A stretch of DNA of 64,000 nt from Epiperipatus broadwayi (Eukaryota > Onychophora > Udeonychophora > Euonychophora > Peripatidae). Position numbers and translations under genes: made by a program. The DNA lies in assembly GCA_028023455.1 (NCBI GenBank), contig JAQFVV010012396.1:3044156-3108155 (forward strand). The letters run 5' to 3'. This document shows positions 38,754 through 51,500 of this stretch, one piece after another; position 1 is the first letter of the stretch, and the number at the start of each line of letters is the position of its first letter. The notes under the pieces were generated by a model. The model did no database searches, was not told the DNA's origin, and saw nothing but the letters and a program-made list of their open reading frames with translations.

Positions 38754-39258
38754 TTATTCTTCTCTCTTCTTCAGGTGTTGCTGATCCAACCAGTGATAGT
38801 ACTTGCATAAGAATTGAATCTGAACCAGATTTCTCCACTTTGTCTTAAAAGCAAAGTTGATTAGTGGTTTCCATATATTATTTATAGTTACACTAAGTTG
38901 ACTTATGATGTTATTCACTATTGTCATGTAATCAGCTTTTTTTGAATTTTTTTCTTTGTGCCTTTTCCATGTGTTCATTGTTACATACATGGGCTGCTAC
39001 CATAGACACATGTGTTTTTTTTCTTCTAATCATCGGTTTGTACTCTTTCAATTGTTTTTCAATGGGACAACTGGTCTCACCAATATATATTCGTCCACAT
39101 TCACATGGTATTTTATTAGATGCAGTTTTTGCTTTTCAGCATTTCAAGTTTCAGCTTTCTAGATGATAGAATTTCTCATGGTATGATTTGGCTCTGGAAA
39201 GCTATTCTGATATTATACTGATTGTAGTTTTTCTTAATTTGTCTGCTATTTTTGGTAT
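38754..39258 (-). pseudogene. Penelope-like element fragment with GIY-YIG endonuclease domain
   Basis: The minus strand, starting near 39258, reads PYLYIPKIADKLRK, then after stops KTASNKIPCECGRIYIGETS (about 39060-39135), then EYKPMIRRKK and VAAHVCNNEH. The CECGRIYIGET core is the GIY-YIG motif preceded by the CxC typical of the endonuclease of Penelope-like retroelements and related proteins. AAHVCNNEH matches the following AxHxxxxxH segment. A downstream block in a shifted frame (38754-38900) has NIWKPLINF, as in the C-termini of such proteins. In-frame stops and one frameshift show decay. The upstream RT domain is not present; a SINE sits at the break. Confidence 0.75.
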
Positions 39259-39261
39259 ATA

Positions 39262-39537
39262 GAGGTAAGGAAGGATGACTCAGTTAGTTAGAGCATTACC
39301 TTAAAATTTAATATTCATCAAGAATCTAAGGGTCTAGGTTTGATTTCCATTCTATACTGTCACTGGTCAGTATAGCAATACTTGACAAAGAGAGAAGAAT
39401 AATACCTATGCTTATATTAACCTGTGTGCTATTACTACCAGTTGAATGTAATTTGAAAACTTAAATAAAGTTTAATTTTTCAAAAGACATTCAGTACTTA
39501 ATCTTAGATGATGAAAATAGTCCAATATATAAATACA
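39262..39537 (+). repeat. tRNA-derived SINE, copy 3 (best A and B boxes)
   Basis: A-box-like TGACTCAGTTAGTTAGAGC (39276-39294) and B-box-like TAGGTTTGATTTCCATT (about 39335) sit at tRNA-like spacing, giving a recognisable internal Pol III promoter. The body shares TTAAAATTTAATATTCA, AATAATA, TGTGTGCTATTA and the tail GATGATGAAAATAGTCCAATATA with the copy at 60165. It is inserted directly against the broken 5' side of the Penelope-like fragment. Confidence 0.8.
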
Positions 39538-40189
39538 AATTTATGGGCATGTTTTAAGATTAAATTTTATGAAAAAGGTGAAAAAAAGTTTTTCTCTCTG
39601 ATCACAGAGAAAAAGAAAAATCAAAGTGAAGGAAATCGATTTCCTGGAATATTTCGATCCTAGCAGTCTACCATTCATTAGAAATGATAATCATTGAACA
39701 ATAATCATATGTACATCCAATTTAGCAATTCAAAATAACAATGGTATTAATACTGTACACTGGGTTTTCTGCAATAGATATAGCTCCAATTAAATTAAAA
39801 TGATGAAAGCCATAAGTTAAAAACTTTGTAAAATTCATTGTTATCTAATAAATTTTAATTTCAATAATTTAAGTATAGACATACTAATAGTGTATTTGTA
39901 CCTAGTAAATATAATTAATAAATGGAATTTGAAATAAAAAGCATAACATATAGAGAATTCCTGTTTTACTTATTTGTAAGTTATCCAATATCAAATAAAA
40001 AGAATAATATTTTAATAATTGCATAAAAACTTTTTTTTAATAAGAATGAACATTCACAACTGTCTTTAATGGGATTAAAAAGATGAATTATAATTTGTCA
40101 TAATTTTTTTCTTTTTAAAAAAAAAAGACACATAATTTTTAAGTCTTATGCGATGTTATATTGCTAAGACTACTAATATATGGTATGGC
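39538..40189. other. AT-rich non-coding DNA, nothing recognised
   Basis: No gene or repeat identified. Confidence 0.5.
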
Positions 40190-40470
40190 TGAAGATCTAT
40201 CAGCCCCATATAGCTATTTGAGTTGGATAGCTGGGTTTGAAGACATGTAGGTGTCTGAAAATTTTAGATTTTCCACTCAATAGATAACTTTTAGATAAGT
40301 GCTTGGCTTTGGATTGGTATTTTTAGATCTAGTGTCTGAACCTACCCTGGCACCTCTCTGAGAAGTGTCAAAGCATAAAACCATGGTCAGGGTTTGGGGG
40401 GGGGTTCCTGACAGAGATATTTTAAATGCTGTCTCTGGCTAAACATTTATCATAAAGCTTATTGAGGAAT
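40190..40470. other. Unassigned GC-richer island
   Basis: About 280 bases noticeably less AT-rich than the neighbourhood, including a G8 run at about 40396-40403 and TGAGGAATTGGCAATCCTCA, an imperfect palindrome near 40463. No open frame or recognisable RNA. It may be a piece of an uncharacterised repeat. Confidence 0.35.
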
Positions 40471-41030
40471 TGGCAATCCTCATTGTTTAAAACTTACAAG
40501 CTTAAGAGAATAGGGTCATGTGATATACGACTCTTATTTTGACGATTTACATATAATTTTTATTTGTTCAAATTTTTATTTCTGCAATATCTTTACTTGC
40601 ACAAGTCAATAATTACCTATAGTATGATTATTAATTATGTCAAAATGATTGACTATATGTAAAAATGCACTATATATATATTCAATTGTTAACCTTAGTT
40701 CAATACAGATCAAATTTTAAGTTATTTTATATTTTATTTTCTCTAAACTCTCATAGATTCTTTAAGATTATTTCAATTTTTTTCTTTTCCCTCTTTTCTT
40801 CTATTCTCCATAATTATTTGTTGTGCATGATTAATAATTTTTCTACATGTATGTATAAAAGCACATATACCCCATGCATCTAGTTTTATTTTATGACATA
40901 CACCTAATTCTCTTTTTACACAATTTTTTTTGCATGATTTTGAAATAATAGGAGTTTAAAAAAATATTTCTCTTTCTACATGAGTTGTTTTAAAATAATA
41001 CAATCAGTAAAAAAAAGAAGGTATTTTAGT

Positions 41031-41092
41031 ATTAAAGCTTCTTTGACATATCCATGATTGAATTAAAGCTTTTTTGACATATCCATGATTGA
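41031..41092. repeat. 31-bp tandem duplication
   Basis: ATTAAAGCTTCTTTGACATA...TTGA is repeated immediately with one base change (41031-41061 and 41062-41092). Confidence 0.95.
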
Positions 41093-42429
41093 AATGAAGA
41101 AATGAATGTTATTGTCTGAAAAGCTTAAAAAAATCATCTTATATTTTCAAAGCAATTTTTAGATTGCCTTAAATTATTAAACTTTTTTTAAAATTCTAAA
41201 TAACAACATGTAAATAATATAAAATAATTTATTTTCCTTTTTAGAATATTGTAAATGTTTTTAATTTGGTGTTTATTTACAGATTTATGTCTGAGGTCAA
41301 GTTTATAATGATTATGTTACAAAACTAAATTTAAAAAATGTCTGTTATTAACATTTAATTTTTTTAAAAAAAGTCTCATCTCTTTATTTGCCATTAATAT
41401 TCCTGCAAATTGGGAAATATGTTTGTCTGTATTATAATGTTTTTGACGTTTTGTGATGCTTGGTTTGCATTTTGACATTTGGTTTTAAAAAAAAATTCAT
41501 TGCTTGTGTTGATGTTAAAAAAAATTAATTTTGTTTAAATTTAATTGATTAATTTGTTTAAATTTATATTAGCATATCAATTCTAAAAAAAAAAAAATAC
41601 AATTCATACTTACAGAAATTTCTCACATATCCACAACCTCAGCAAACGTTTTAATACCTGCAGTTTGAAATATTAAATAAATTGAAAATTAAAAATTCAG
41701 AAATTTTATCCATCCCCACCCATGTGAATGCTACCATATACATTTCTTCATCTTGTGTAGTTAGCACAAATCAGTCAGTCAAGATATGGCTTTTTTTTGT
41801 CTTCATTTATTATTATACCACCATTTTCATAACATTATTCTTTTTTTTGTAATTGTTATTTTTGATATCTTAATGTCTACATTAAAAAAATTATAGAGAC
41901 TTTTCTATTAGACACAGTTTCAAGTTTGTACAGAAAGGATTTGACCCAAATGCAAAAACTATTTTAGTATTTAAACATATATATATTGTTAATATTTAAT
42001 TTTTTTTCTGTTTTTTAAAAAAGATATACTAAATAAGATCTCCATATATGCATACCTATATAAAACTAATTCTTTGTTATCAGGTGTTCAGCTGAAACTC
42101 ATAATTTAATAATTTTGAGCATTATCTGGAAGTATGTAAATTAGTTTATTCTCAAGCAGATTTCAAATTATGATAATGATTTATTTAGAATTTTTCTTTT
42201 TAACTGCATTTTTTCACCAATATTACAACTTGAAGATTTATTTTGAACATTTGTTATTGTATAAAATTAAAATAAATTTAGTATTTATATCTTTTAACTG
42301 AAATTCTTATATTTTTTTTGAGAAAACAGTGTAATAATTTTATTGGTCAATTACATAAAAATTTGAGTAATTTTATTCGTTAATTATGTTTTTAGTATGT
42401 TTCTATTCATAAATATATTAATGTACAAT
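41093..42429. other. AT-rich non-coding DNA, nothing recognised
   Basis: No gene or RNA recognised. Confidence 0.55.
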
Positions 42430-43195
42430 AAACAGAATTGTTTTAACTTCTAAAAATTGAATATTTTACATTCATATTGGTTAAATGTAACAAAAAATTT
42501 AAAATAATGTTAATAACTGGATAAAAATATAAGAAAAACATTTGAAAAATATCCTGCACTAAAACAAAAGAATTATATTTCAACCAATCATTACGTGAAA
42601 TCGCCAATGATTTCTTATGTCTTAGATATTACAATGTCTGATTATTCATTTCTGTTGTCTTTTCTTCAACTAAAATTAAATATTTTAAATAAAAATCTAA
42701 ATCTAGATTCATTAGTTAATCAATATAGTGTAAACAGTAATAAATATTTATTGAAAAATAATTACATTTTACTAGTTATCCCCAACCATCATTGATATGC
42801 AAATAGCAGTCACTTGTCTTGAATAGCAGTCAAGGGTTATTCTCCCTCTCTCTTGATTATTTTTTTTAAATTCAATTTAGCTAAGAAGATATAAAAAACT
42901 TAATTATGAATGTAAAAAATTATGACAAATATATTTATTTACATTCAAAATCTATTACAAAATCATAAAACATTAGGGTTTGATTTTTGACTTTGACAGA
43001 AACACCTGGAGAACAATGGCCAAAGTTGACAGTCTGTGCTTATCAACCTCTTATAAGGGAGAAGTGGTTGGACTATATGACAATAGATAGCCATAAAAAA
43101 ATTGATTTTTTTCAAAAATCGCTGCCAAATTTGGATTGTTTTGAAACTAAAATTTTAAATGCCAAATTTACTATAAAATAAGCATAAAATGGCGA
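42430..43195 (+). repeat. Dispersed repeat B, copy 1
   Basis: Co-linear with 61070-62060. The start matches (CTTCTAAAAATTGAATA, TTGGTTAAATGTAA, AAAACAAAAGAATTATAT), as does a middle block (ACAAATATATTTATTTACATTCAAAATC) and the end (GAAACACC, AAATTGATTTTTTT, AAATAAGCATAAAATG). Non-coding; the open frame at 42987-43181 is part of the repeat. The match ends where the LINE at 43200 begins, so the LINE probably inserted at the edge of or inside this repeat. Confidence 0.75.
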
Positions 43196-43199
43196 ATAT

Positions 43200-44621
43200 G
43201 TGAAATGGAAAGAGCAATAGAAAGATTAGGAAGAGGGATAGAGATACTGTTAATAGGTAGTAAGGGAGTATATATTTTGTCAGATCTTTTTTGCGTATGA
43301 TATATTTTTGTGCGCAGAAAAAAGAGAAGATATGGAAGTTATGTTGAGGACATGTGCAAGGGTGGGTAAAGAGATGGGGATTAAATTTAGTGAAGAAAAA
43401 TCAAATATAATGATGGTTAATACTGGGGAAAGAGAAGATGTAGAATTTTTATTGGGAGATATTAAGTTAAGTGTGGTGAATAGATATAGTTATTTGGGAA
43501 TTATTTTAAGTAATCAGAAAAATTATTTGGGTGAATGGGAGAAAAAATTGATAAATGAAGCAAAGAAAAGGAAGGGATTGATAACGAAATTAATAGTGTT
43601 TTCATATAATATATATGATGTAGCTAGAATTATATGGAAAGGAGTTGCAGTAGCAGGGTTAACATATGGTAATGATGCTTTATATGTTAGTAAAAAGATA
43701 TTAGATTACTTAGAAAAAGCTCAAAGGGAAGTAGGAAGACATGCATTTGGATGCAGAAGTATGGACAGCAAGGGAGGCAATTCAAGGAGAAATGGGATGG
43801 TCGTTTTCATATGAGAGATGAAAAAAGTAAAATGAAAATGTTTGGTAGATTGCAGTTTATGGATAATAAAAGAATAGCTAAAATAGTATTTAATTGGATT
43901 ATGAGTAAAGGGCAGGTAACAAGATGGATGAGAAAGGTAATGCAGTATGCAAAAGATTTGGATAAAGAATTTATATCAGTATATTTGTACAAAAGATGGG
44001 TTGATTGTGTTAAGAGGATTATTGAGTGTTATAGTAGTAAGGAATGGGATAAAAGAATAAATTTATTAATAAAGACTAGGGAGTTAGAGAGATGGAGAAA
44101 TAGTATGAAGAGCAAAAAGAGTTTAAATATATATAGAAATAAACAGAATATTAGGTGTGAGTTAATATATGATAATAGTAAGGAAAGTAGTTTATTGTTT
44201 AAGGCTCGAACAGGATCTTTAGCTACAAAAGAATATACATGTAAATGGAAAAATATGGGTGATTTATTTTGTAAATTATGTAAGGAAGGAATAGGCATTT
44301 GCTAATTGAATGTAAATGTTTGAAAACAGAAAGGGTACATATAATGAAGTTGTGGGAAAATAAATATGAAAAGAGTGATTATACAGAAAGTGAATTATTG
44401 GTTTTTATGCTGGGTTTGGGAAAAGATAAGGGGGATTTAGATATAAAGGTTATAGAGTTGACAAAGCTTATGTTGTGGAAATGGGATAGAGTAGATTATG
44501 GGTAAATTTAGAGTGGGGAATGTAAAATAAAGTGGCTAACATGTTTATCTGGGCATAATTGCTGATATATTCTTGACTTCGTTTAAGGAGAAGCCATAAT
44601 GCATCACATCACATCACATCA
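43200..44621 (+). mobile_element. 5'-truncated LINE with (CATCA)n tail
   Basis: Begins inside the reverse-transcriptase domain and ends with CATCACATCACATCACATCA (44602-44621), a microsatellite-type 3' tail different from the poly(A) and (TGA)n tails of the other LINEs here. About 95 bases of 3' UTR separate the last stop (44505) from the tail. Inserted next to dispersed repeat B. Confidence 0.85.
43202..44505 (+). pseudogene. Non-LTR reverse transcriptase C-terminal half with zinc knuckle, frameshifted
   Basis: Opens with MERAIERLGRGIEI, then a damaged catalytic box (FAYDIFLCAEKRE, where related proteins have a YADD or FADD core) at about 43290-43325. From 43308 a long block contains MGIKFSEEKSN, YSYLGIIL, GLTYGNDALY and LEKAQREVGRHAFG. 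A short segment in a third frame (AREAIQGEMGWS, about 43772-43806) leads into 43815-44290 (GRLQFMDNKRIAKIVFNW, IYDNSKESSLLFKARTGSL). A last frameshift splits a zinc-knuckle-like CKLCKEG from HLLIECKC (about 44270-44320). Ends at 44505. The layout matches LINE proteins of the I/R1/jockey type seen in ticks and molluscs; the clade is uncertain. Confidence 0.82.
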
Positions 44622-44760
44622 ATTACTAGGTGAATAGTTAATACTGACATTTATATAGTAAAAAAAATTCAAATCAATAATGAAACATCAGAATACAACT
44701 GTATTATATTTTTTTATAATTAATAAACAAATGCAAAACAGCTTTTTTAAAAATATGTCT

Positions 44761-44900
44761 TAGAATGTAGCTTGGTTTAATAGTTAAATCTGCTAGCTTC
44801 AACACAAGTTTGGTTTTTATTATGTATTTAATTCCACCAATACATAGCAAGTAATAATTTAGTTTACTGATGACAGTAGTAGTCTCAAAAGCTACATATT
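44761..44900 (+). repeat. Possible tRNA-derived SINE fragment
   Basis: TAGCTTGGTTTAATAGTTAAATC resembles an A box and AAGTTTGGTTTTTAT a weak B box about 35 bases on. The remainder does not clearly match the SINE family above. Weak evidence. Confidence 0.25.
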
Positions 44901-45251
44901 TTTTTTTCTTGTTTGATTCCAGTTAATATAAAATAATAACAATTTTGTCAAGTAAATGAAGACTTTGTGTTCAACTTGATATTTTTGTTTTTGAATGTTA
45001 TGCAATCATATGAGCAATTGACTAAAAAGTTGCTTAGTGCATATTTGCATACAAATGTGTTAAAATGCTCTGCTTGAAAACAAGTTCAGTTAATAATATA
45101 ATAGATTTTAAAACATGACTAAGCATTGCATTGTGAAGTTTAAAATGATATTAAGGGTTAGATTCAAGGAATGAAAATAACTGGACTGACAATCAACTGA
45201 TCATTTTCTGTGTTCAAAGATCACATGATATATTAAATGACTAACCTTTTT

Positions 45252-45270
45252 ATCATCATCATCATCATCA

Positions 45271-45347
<77 letters not shown>
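45252..45347. repeat. (ATC)n(ATT)n compound microsatellite
   Basis: ATC trinucleotides (45252-45274) pass directly into ATT trinucleotides (to about 45347). Confidence 0.97.
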
Positions 45348-45388
45348 TTATCAAATACTAAGACTCAAATGCCAGTGTTTGCTATTCT

Positions 45389-45508
45389 CTACATTATGCC
45401 TTTTTTTTAAGTGTCATAGCATCAGCCAGGATGCGACCCGGGCAACTGCCTGCAAGTGCAAGGCAGTCATGCTGACCTCTTGATCACCAATGCAAGACTA
45501 CATTATGC
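45389..45508 (-). mobile_element. tRNA-Gly-like retrocopy with A tail and 11-bp target-site duplications
   Basis: CTACATTATGC occurs at 45389-45399 and again at 45498-45508, flanking a minus-strand tRNA-like unit. Reading the minus strand gives duplication, four bases, the tRNA-like body (45419-45493), TATGACACTT, a short A8 tail, then the duplication again. This is the structure left by LINE-mediated retroposition. The unit is far shorter than ordinary SINEs and has no extra body. Confidence 0.85.
45419..45493 (-). pseudogene. tRNA-Gly-like pseudogene, 75 nt
   Basis: Acceptor strands GCATTGG and CTGATGC pair over seven positions allowing G-T pairs. The T arm reads CCGGG-TCGCAT-CCTGG with a six-base loop, one T short of the canonical TTCGANT. 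The D-arm region (AGAGGTCAGCAT) corresponds to AGTGGTTAGCAT of tRNA-Gly. The anticodon arm starts ACTGCC but has an enlarged irregular loop (TTGCACTTGCA) closed by GGCAGT, so no normal anticodon is presented. There is no T-run terminator downstream. A pseudogene derived from tRNA-Gly or a tRNA-Gly-headed SINE. Confidence 0.75.
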
Positions 45509-45509
45509 T

Positions 45510-47379
<1,870 letters not shown>

Positions 47380-47649
47380 TTAATTTTCAATGTTTTGATG
47401 AAGCAATTTTAAACTTATACTTATATCAAACACTCTAACCATGTAAAACAAATTCTGAGTATCTCACACACCATACAAACTTTCTTCAATTTACCCAGCC
47501 ACACAAGTGGTATAACAGTCATGTTCACATAATACATTCTAGCCAAACATCAAACAGAACATTAATATAATCATGTTAGTGGTACTTTTTTTTCTTTCAT
47601 CAAGATGTAATCACTAAATATTATTAATAAATTATTATTGAAATGAACA

Positions 47650-48410
47650 TTCATTCTTGTCAATGTTAAATTTTTTTAATGAAGAATAGTTATGTCTTAG
47701 GTGATAATGAGATTGAGTGCGAAGTAAAGAATAACCATTCTCATATATATTTGATAGTTGATCATTCCAATAGGTGATTTAACAACTTTTTTTACTTCTT
47801 TCTGTTTTACAATTAATTAATTCAAAGCTGATTTAAAAAAAAAGAGAGATAAAATAAGAGGTCTTTATAAGACTGGAATATTTTGTGCTTTATAAGATTT
47901 GTTTAAACCATCCTGATTTTTCAATATATCAATAAATTCTTTCATAGTTCTTATATCATACTTTTCAACATTAGTTGGTATTTTAGTACTATCAATGTCA
48001 GGTGTTTGACAAATTTCTTAAAAATGCAGTGTAATAGCTGATATATCAACTTTTGATTGAAGACATTTTGATAGGTAACAAATCTGATAATAATACTAAA
48101 AGTCTACCTGTTTTGGAAAAATATGATTTAAAAAATATTGAAAAGACTGTGGTAATTTAAACAAATCTGATGAAGCATAACATATTCCAGCCTTATGGAA
48201 GCCAATTGTTTTATCTCTTTTTTATAAAATCAACTTGTAATCAATTAATTGTATAAAAACAAGAGGAAATAAAAACTTTTTGTTAATTAACTCATTCTGA
48301 ATAATCAATTATCAAATATATAAGAATGATTGTTCTTTACTTCATGAACAATCTCATAACAGTTTTTCATTACTGTTATTTCATTAAAACACTGGAAATT
48401 AAAGCAAAAG
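47650..48410. mobile_element. Element with terminal inverted repeats of about 120-170 bp
   Basis: The reverse complement of 47698-47815 matches 48236-48362 closely: CAATTAATTAATTGTA, AATCAATTATCAAATATAT-type core, ATGRTTRTTCTTTACTTC, CAATCTCAT. Weaker similarity extends outwards to about 47650 and 48410. The 420-base interior is not palindromic. On the minus strand it contains the short uninterrupted stretch described separately. Layout fits a decayed DNA transposon or MITE, but no transposase motif and no target duplication were recognised. Confidence 0.65.
47865..47985 (-). pseudogene. Short coding-like stretch inside the TIR element
   Basis: A frame of about 37 codons reads TPDIDSTKIPTNVEK then YDIRTMKEFIDIEKSGWFKQ and stops. 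Composition is unlike random AT-rich translation, with balanced D, E, K, T and W residues. Preceding sequence in other frames (VTYQNVFNQKL) could be its frameshifted continuation. I do not recognise the family. If real, it may be a remnant of the element's own protein. Confidence 0.25.
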
Positions 48411-48440
48411 AATATCCAAGTAAGATTTCATTTTAAAAAC

Positions 48441-48540
48441 ATGAAAATATTAAATATTATATATATGACAAATATATTTGAATAGCATATATATATATAT
48501 GAAAATATTAAATATTATATATATGACAAATATATTTGAA
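48441..48540. repeat. 42-bp direct duplication, 58-bp period
   Basis: ATGAAAATATTAAATATTAT...TTTGAA occurs at 48441-48482 and 48499-48540, apparently identical, separated by an AT run. It adjoins the right TIR of the element at 47.65-48.41 kb. Confidence 0.9.
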
Positions 48541-51500
48541 AAGCAGGATTAATGATAGTAATGTCTTTGATCTTTTTTAAGCAAATTAATGTTATTAGTA
48601 GTGGGATTTTTTATGGCTCCTAAACCACTCTTAATATTTATTTGAGTAAAATTCGTAGAGATCTATGAAAAATAAATATTTTATTGAATCTAAGCATCAA
48701 GTTATTTATTCAATTTATCTGTAGAACAAATTGGAATTGCATATAATTTGCTATTTTTTCTATATTTTGATGGAGAATTCACATTTGGAATACCACATCA
48801 TAATGAATAATTATACTCACTAATGACTTCAAATTATTGTTTACTAAAACTATCTTATGTGTGTTTTTTTAAATAATGTAGTTAATAAGAGCAAATTGAT
48901 AAGAAAACAAATCACGTATTGTGTTTAATTGAGATATTATTTACAAATAAATATAAATTTATTTATTTATAAATGAATAATTTATTTGTTAAAAAATTGC
49001 ATAACTTTGAAATAATCAAGTCTAGTTAAAAAATAATTAAACACTACATGCATAAAAGCAGCTGAAGGAAATGTCAAATAGAATAATAAATCATAAATGA
49101 ATTTAGAGTTGGCTTGTAGAATGAAATGTTAAATGGTGAGTCATCTTCTAGTTTACAACAAAATATTGTCTTCATCATTCATAATAAAGCAATGATTTGA
49201 TATTATAAGATGAATGTCAAATACTATTATTTGATTTTTTAAAACTATTTTCCCTTTAAAAAATCATTCTTTTTCTGTTTAAAAAATACAAAAATGATTC
49301 CAAAGTAGAACTATAAAGAGTTAATTATTGTTGCCTATATAGATTTCAAATATTTTGATATAACATTATTTTACCAAAAAAAAAAATGAAAGACAATGTA
49401 ATTAGCTTATAATTGAAGCTATCAAAATATATAATTGCTGTCCTAATGTTAGACACATATTTGGAAAAGCATATTGGTTTTAATTCAAACCTAAGACATT
49501 TTGAACATTTTCAAGTCATCTGGTTAAAATGAATACTAGAAGTAAAAGTTTTCTACTATGTAGAGATTTAATGTTGCTATAATGTATTTCACTATCAAGT
49601 ACTCATACTCATCTATGTAATTCTGGAATAAAATGGCACAAATAGATTACTGTTGTGAGTGCAGATTTTAATTATAAGGAAAAGTGTTATGTAAGGCTTT
49701 GGCTTGATATTTAAAAATTAATACTTATTAATTCATATCATTTATATTAAACTTAAACATTTATAATAGAAAGCATACTGTTTTAAGTTATTTTATTTCA
49801 ATAATTATAATAGTATTAATAAAACAAAATGCTTACATAAAACAGAATACATAAATGAGTTAAAAGTTTCCACAGGTAATATATTTAATAAGTTTAATCT
49901 ACAAAACTTGTTGAGTATTTACAAACTTTTTCATAGAACTATATAATAGTGAATTTATTGTACATTTGAAATTCTACATTTCATATTAAAATTTTTTACT
50001 TTATAATAGTCAATATAATTCAGTCGATAATTTTATACCTTTTGAGTCATCACAAGATACAAATATTTGATCTGATAAGATTTTTTTTTCTGAATATGAC
50101 ATAGTTTCTTCTCTATGTAACATAATATAATAAAAAATAATGGGTTAAAATATATAATTAAAAAGCCTGACAGTACTCTCTTAGAAAATAATGCATCATG
50201 GAAAAACAGTATTCACAGTCTTCCAAAAATAGAATAATTCCTACTTAAGTAAATAGCTTATTCCATAACTTTTTGAATAATTTAATTTAACGATAAGTTT
50301 AAAAATGTTAGAAGTTGCTGTGATCCATGACTATTTCTATATTGAAAACATTTTTATAAAATATAATTTGAAATAATGACTGATTACAAAGTAACAATTT
50401 TATAGTTAATGGAGTTTATTATACTGCTAATGAATTAAAGAAATACATTTTTACCTCTTTTTTAAATTTTGGAATAAAATTATTCTACTATAAATGAATT
50501 AAAAAAAGAGAAAATATTTCCCCTCTTTTTCATATTGCTAAATCAAATTCATTATTCAACTTTGATGGGTATGATATATTTTTAAAATTTTGCATTGTTT
50601 CAATAAACTTTATCAGACATTTTAAATATTTACAATTTTATTTATGTTAGAAAACATTTGCAGTAGTGAAGTTAATTAAGATACTTAAGCAGATCAATTC
50701 ATAAGTTCTTCATTTTTTAAAGGCAAAACTTTAGTTATAATTATATGCAAAAAAAAATAGTTTCATAGTTTTTACCGTTATAACAGTTATTTGCTTTATT
50801 TTTTTTCTTTAGTGTAATATTTTTACTTCTTAGCAGAGCAATACTACTCATACTAATCCATATATCAACTGTAAACTTGAATAATCAATGGATACCAGAT
50901 AGCATAATGGGCATAAAACTGATATTTCTAAATTACATAATTGACGAGGTGTCCTGGTGTCAGATCTCTACAATTATGCAAGAAATTAATTTAGAGATCT
51001 TAGGAATTTTTTACTTTTATGTTACTAACTTGAATATTGTATACCAATTGCATTAGTTTCAGATTCAAATGTTAATTGTCACTAATGAAGGGAAAAAACA
51101 AAAAAAACAGAGAGGGTAGTCATATTAGCACTATACTATCTGATTCCTTTAATTACTTCAACTTACAATCTATGACTCTGAAGTAGTGTAAAAATTACTA
51201 CTCTTCCAAGTATATGAGTAAGTATATGAGATTCATGATATTATTGCTGCTTAGTTTTCTTAATTGTGATACCAATTTTGTAACTTGATAACTTAAAAAA
51301 AACTTTGAAGATAATAACAGATGATTTTAATTTGACTTTCTTTTGTTTATAATATATTATTTGTTTTATCACATTCGACTGTAGTATAAAATAGGGATTA
51401 CCACGGTGGATATTCAGCAACTTTTTAATATAAAACAAATGCCTTTCTTTATATAGACATTTAGTACATGGTATTTTTTAATCAAGCACAGTAAATCAGC

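Noticed and set aside
38921-39166. Plus-strand frames of 81 and 68 codons with membrane-like composition
   Set aside because: They are antisense to the GIY-YIG fragment; hydrophobicity comes from T-rich codons.
40665-40883. 72-codon frame with Phe/Ser/Leu-rich membrane-like peptide
   Set aside because: T-rich composition explains it; no start context, family or neighbours support a gene.
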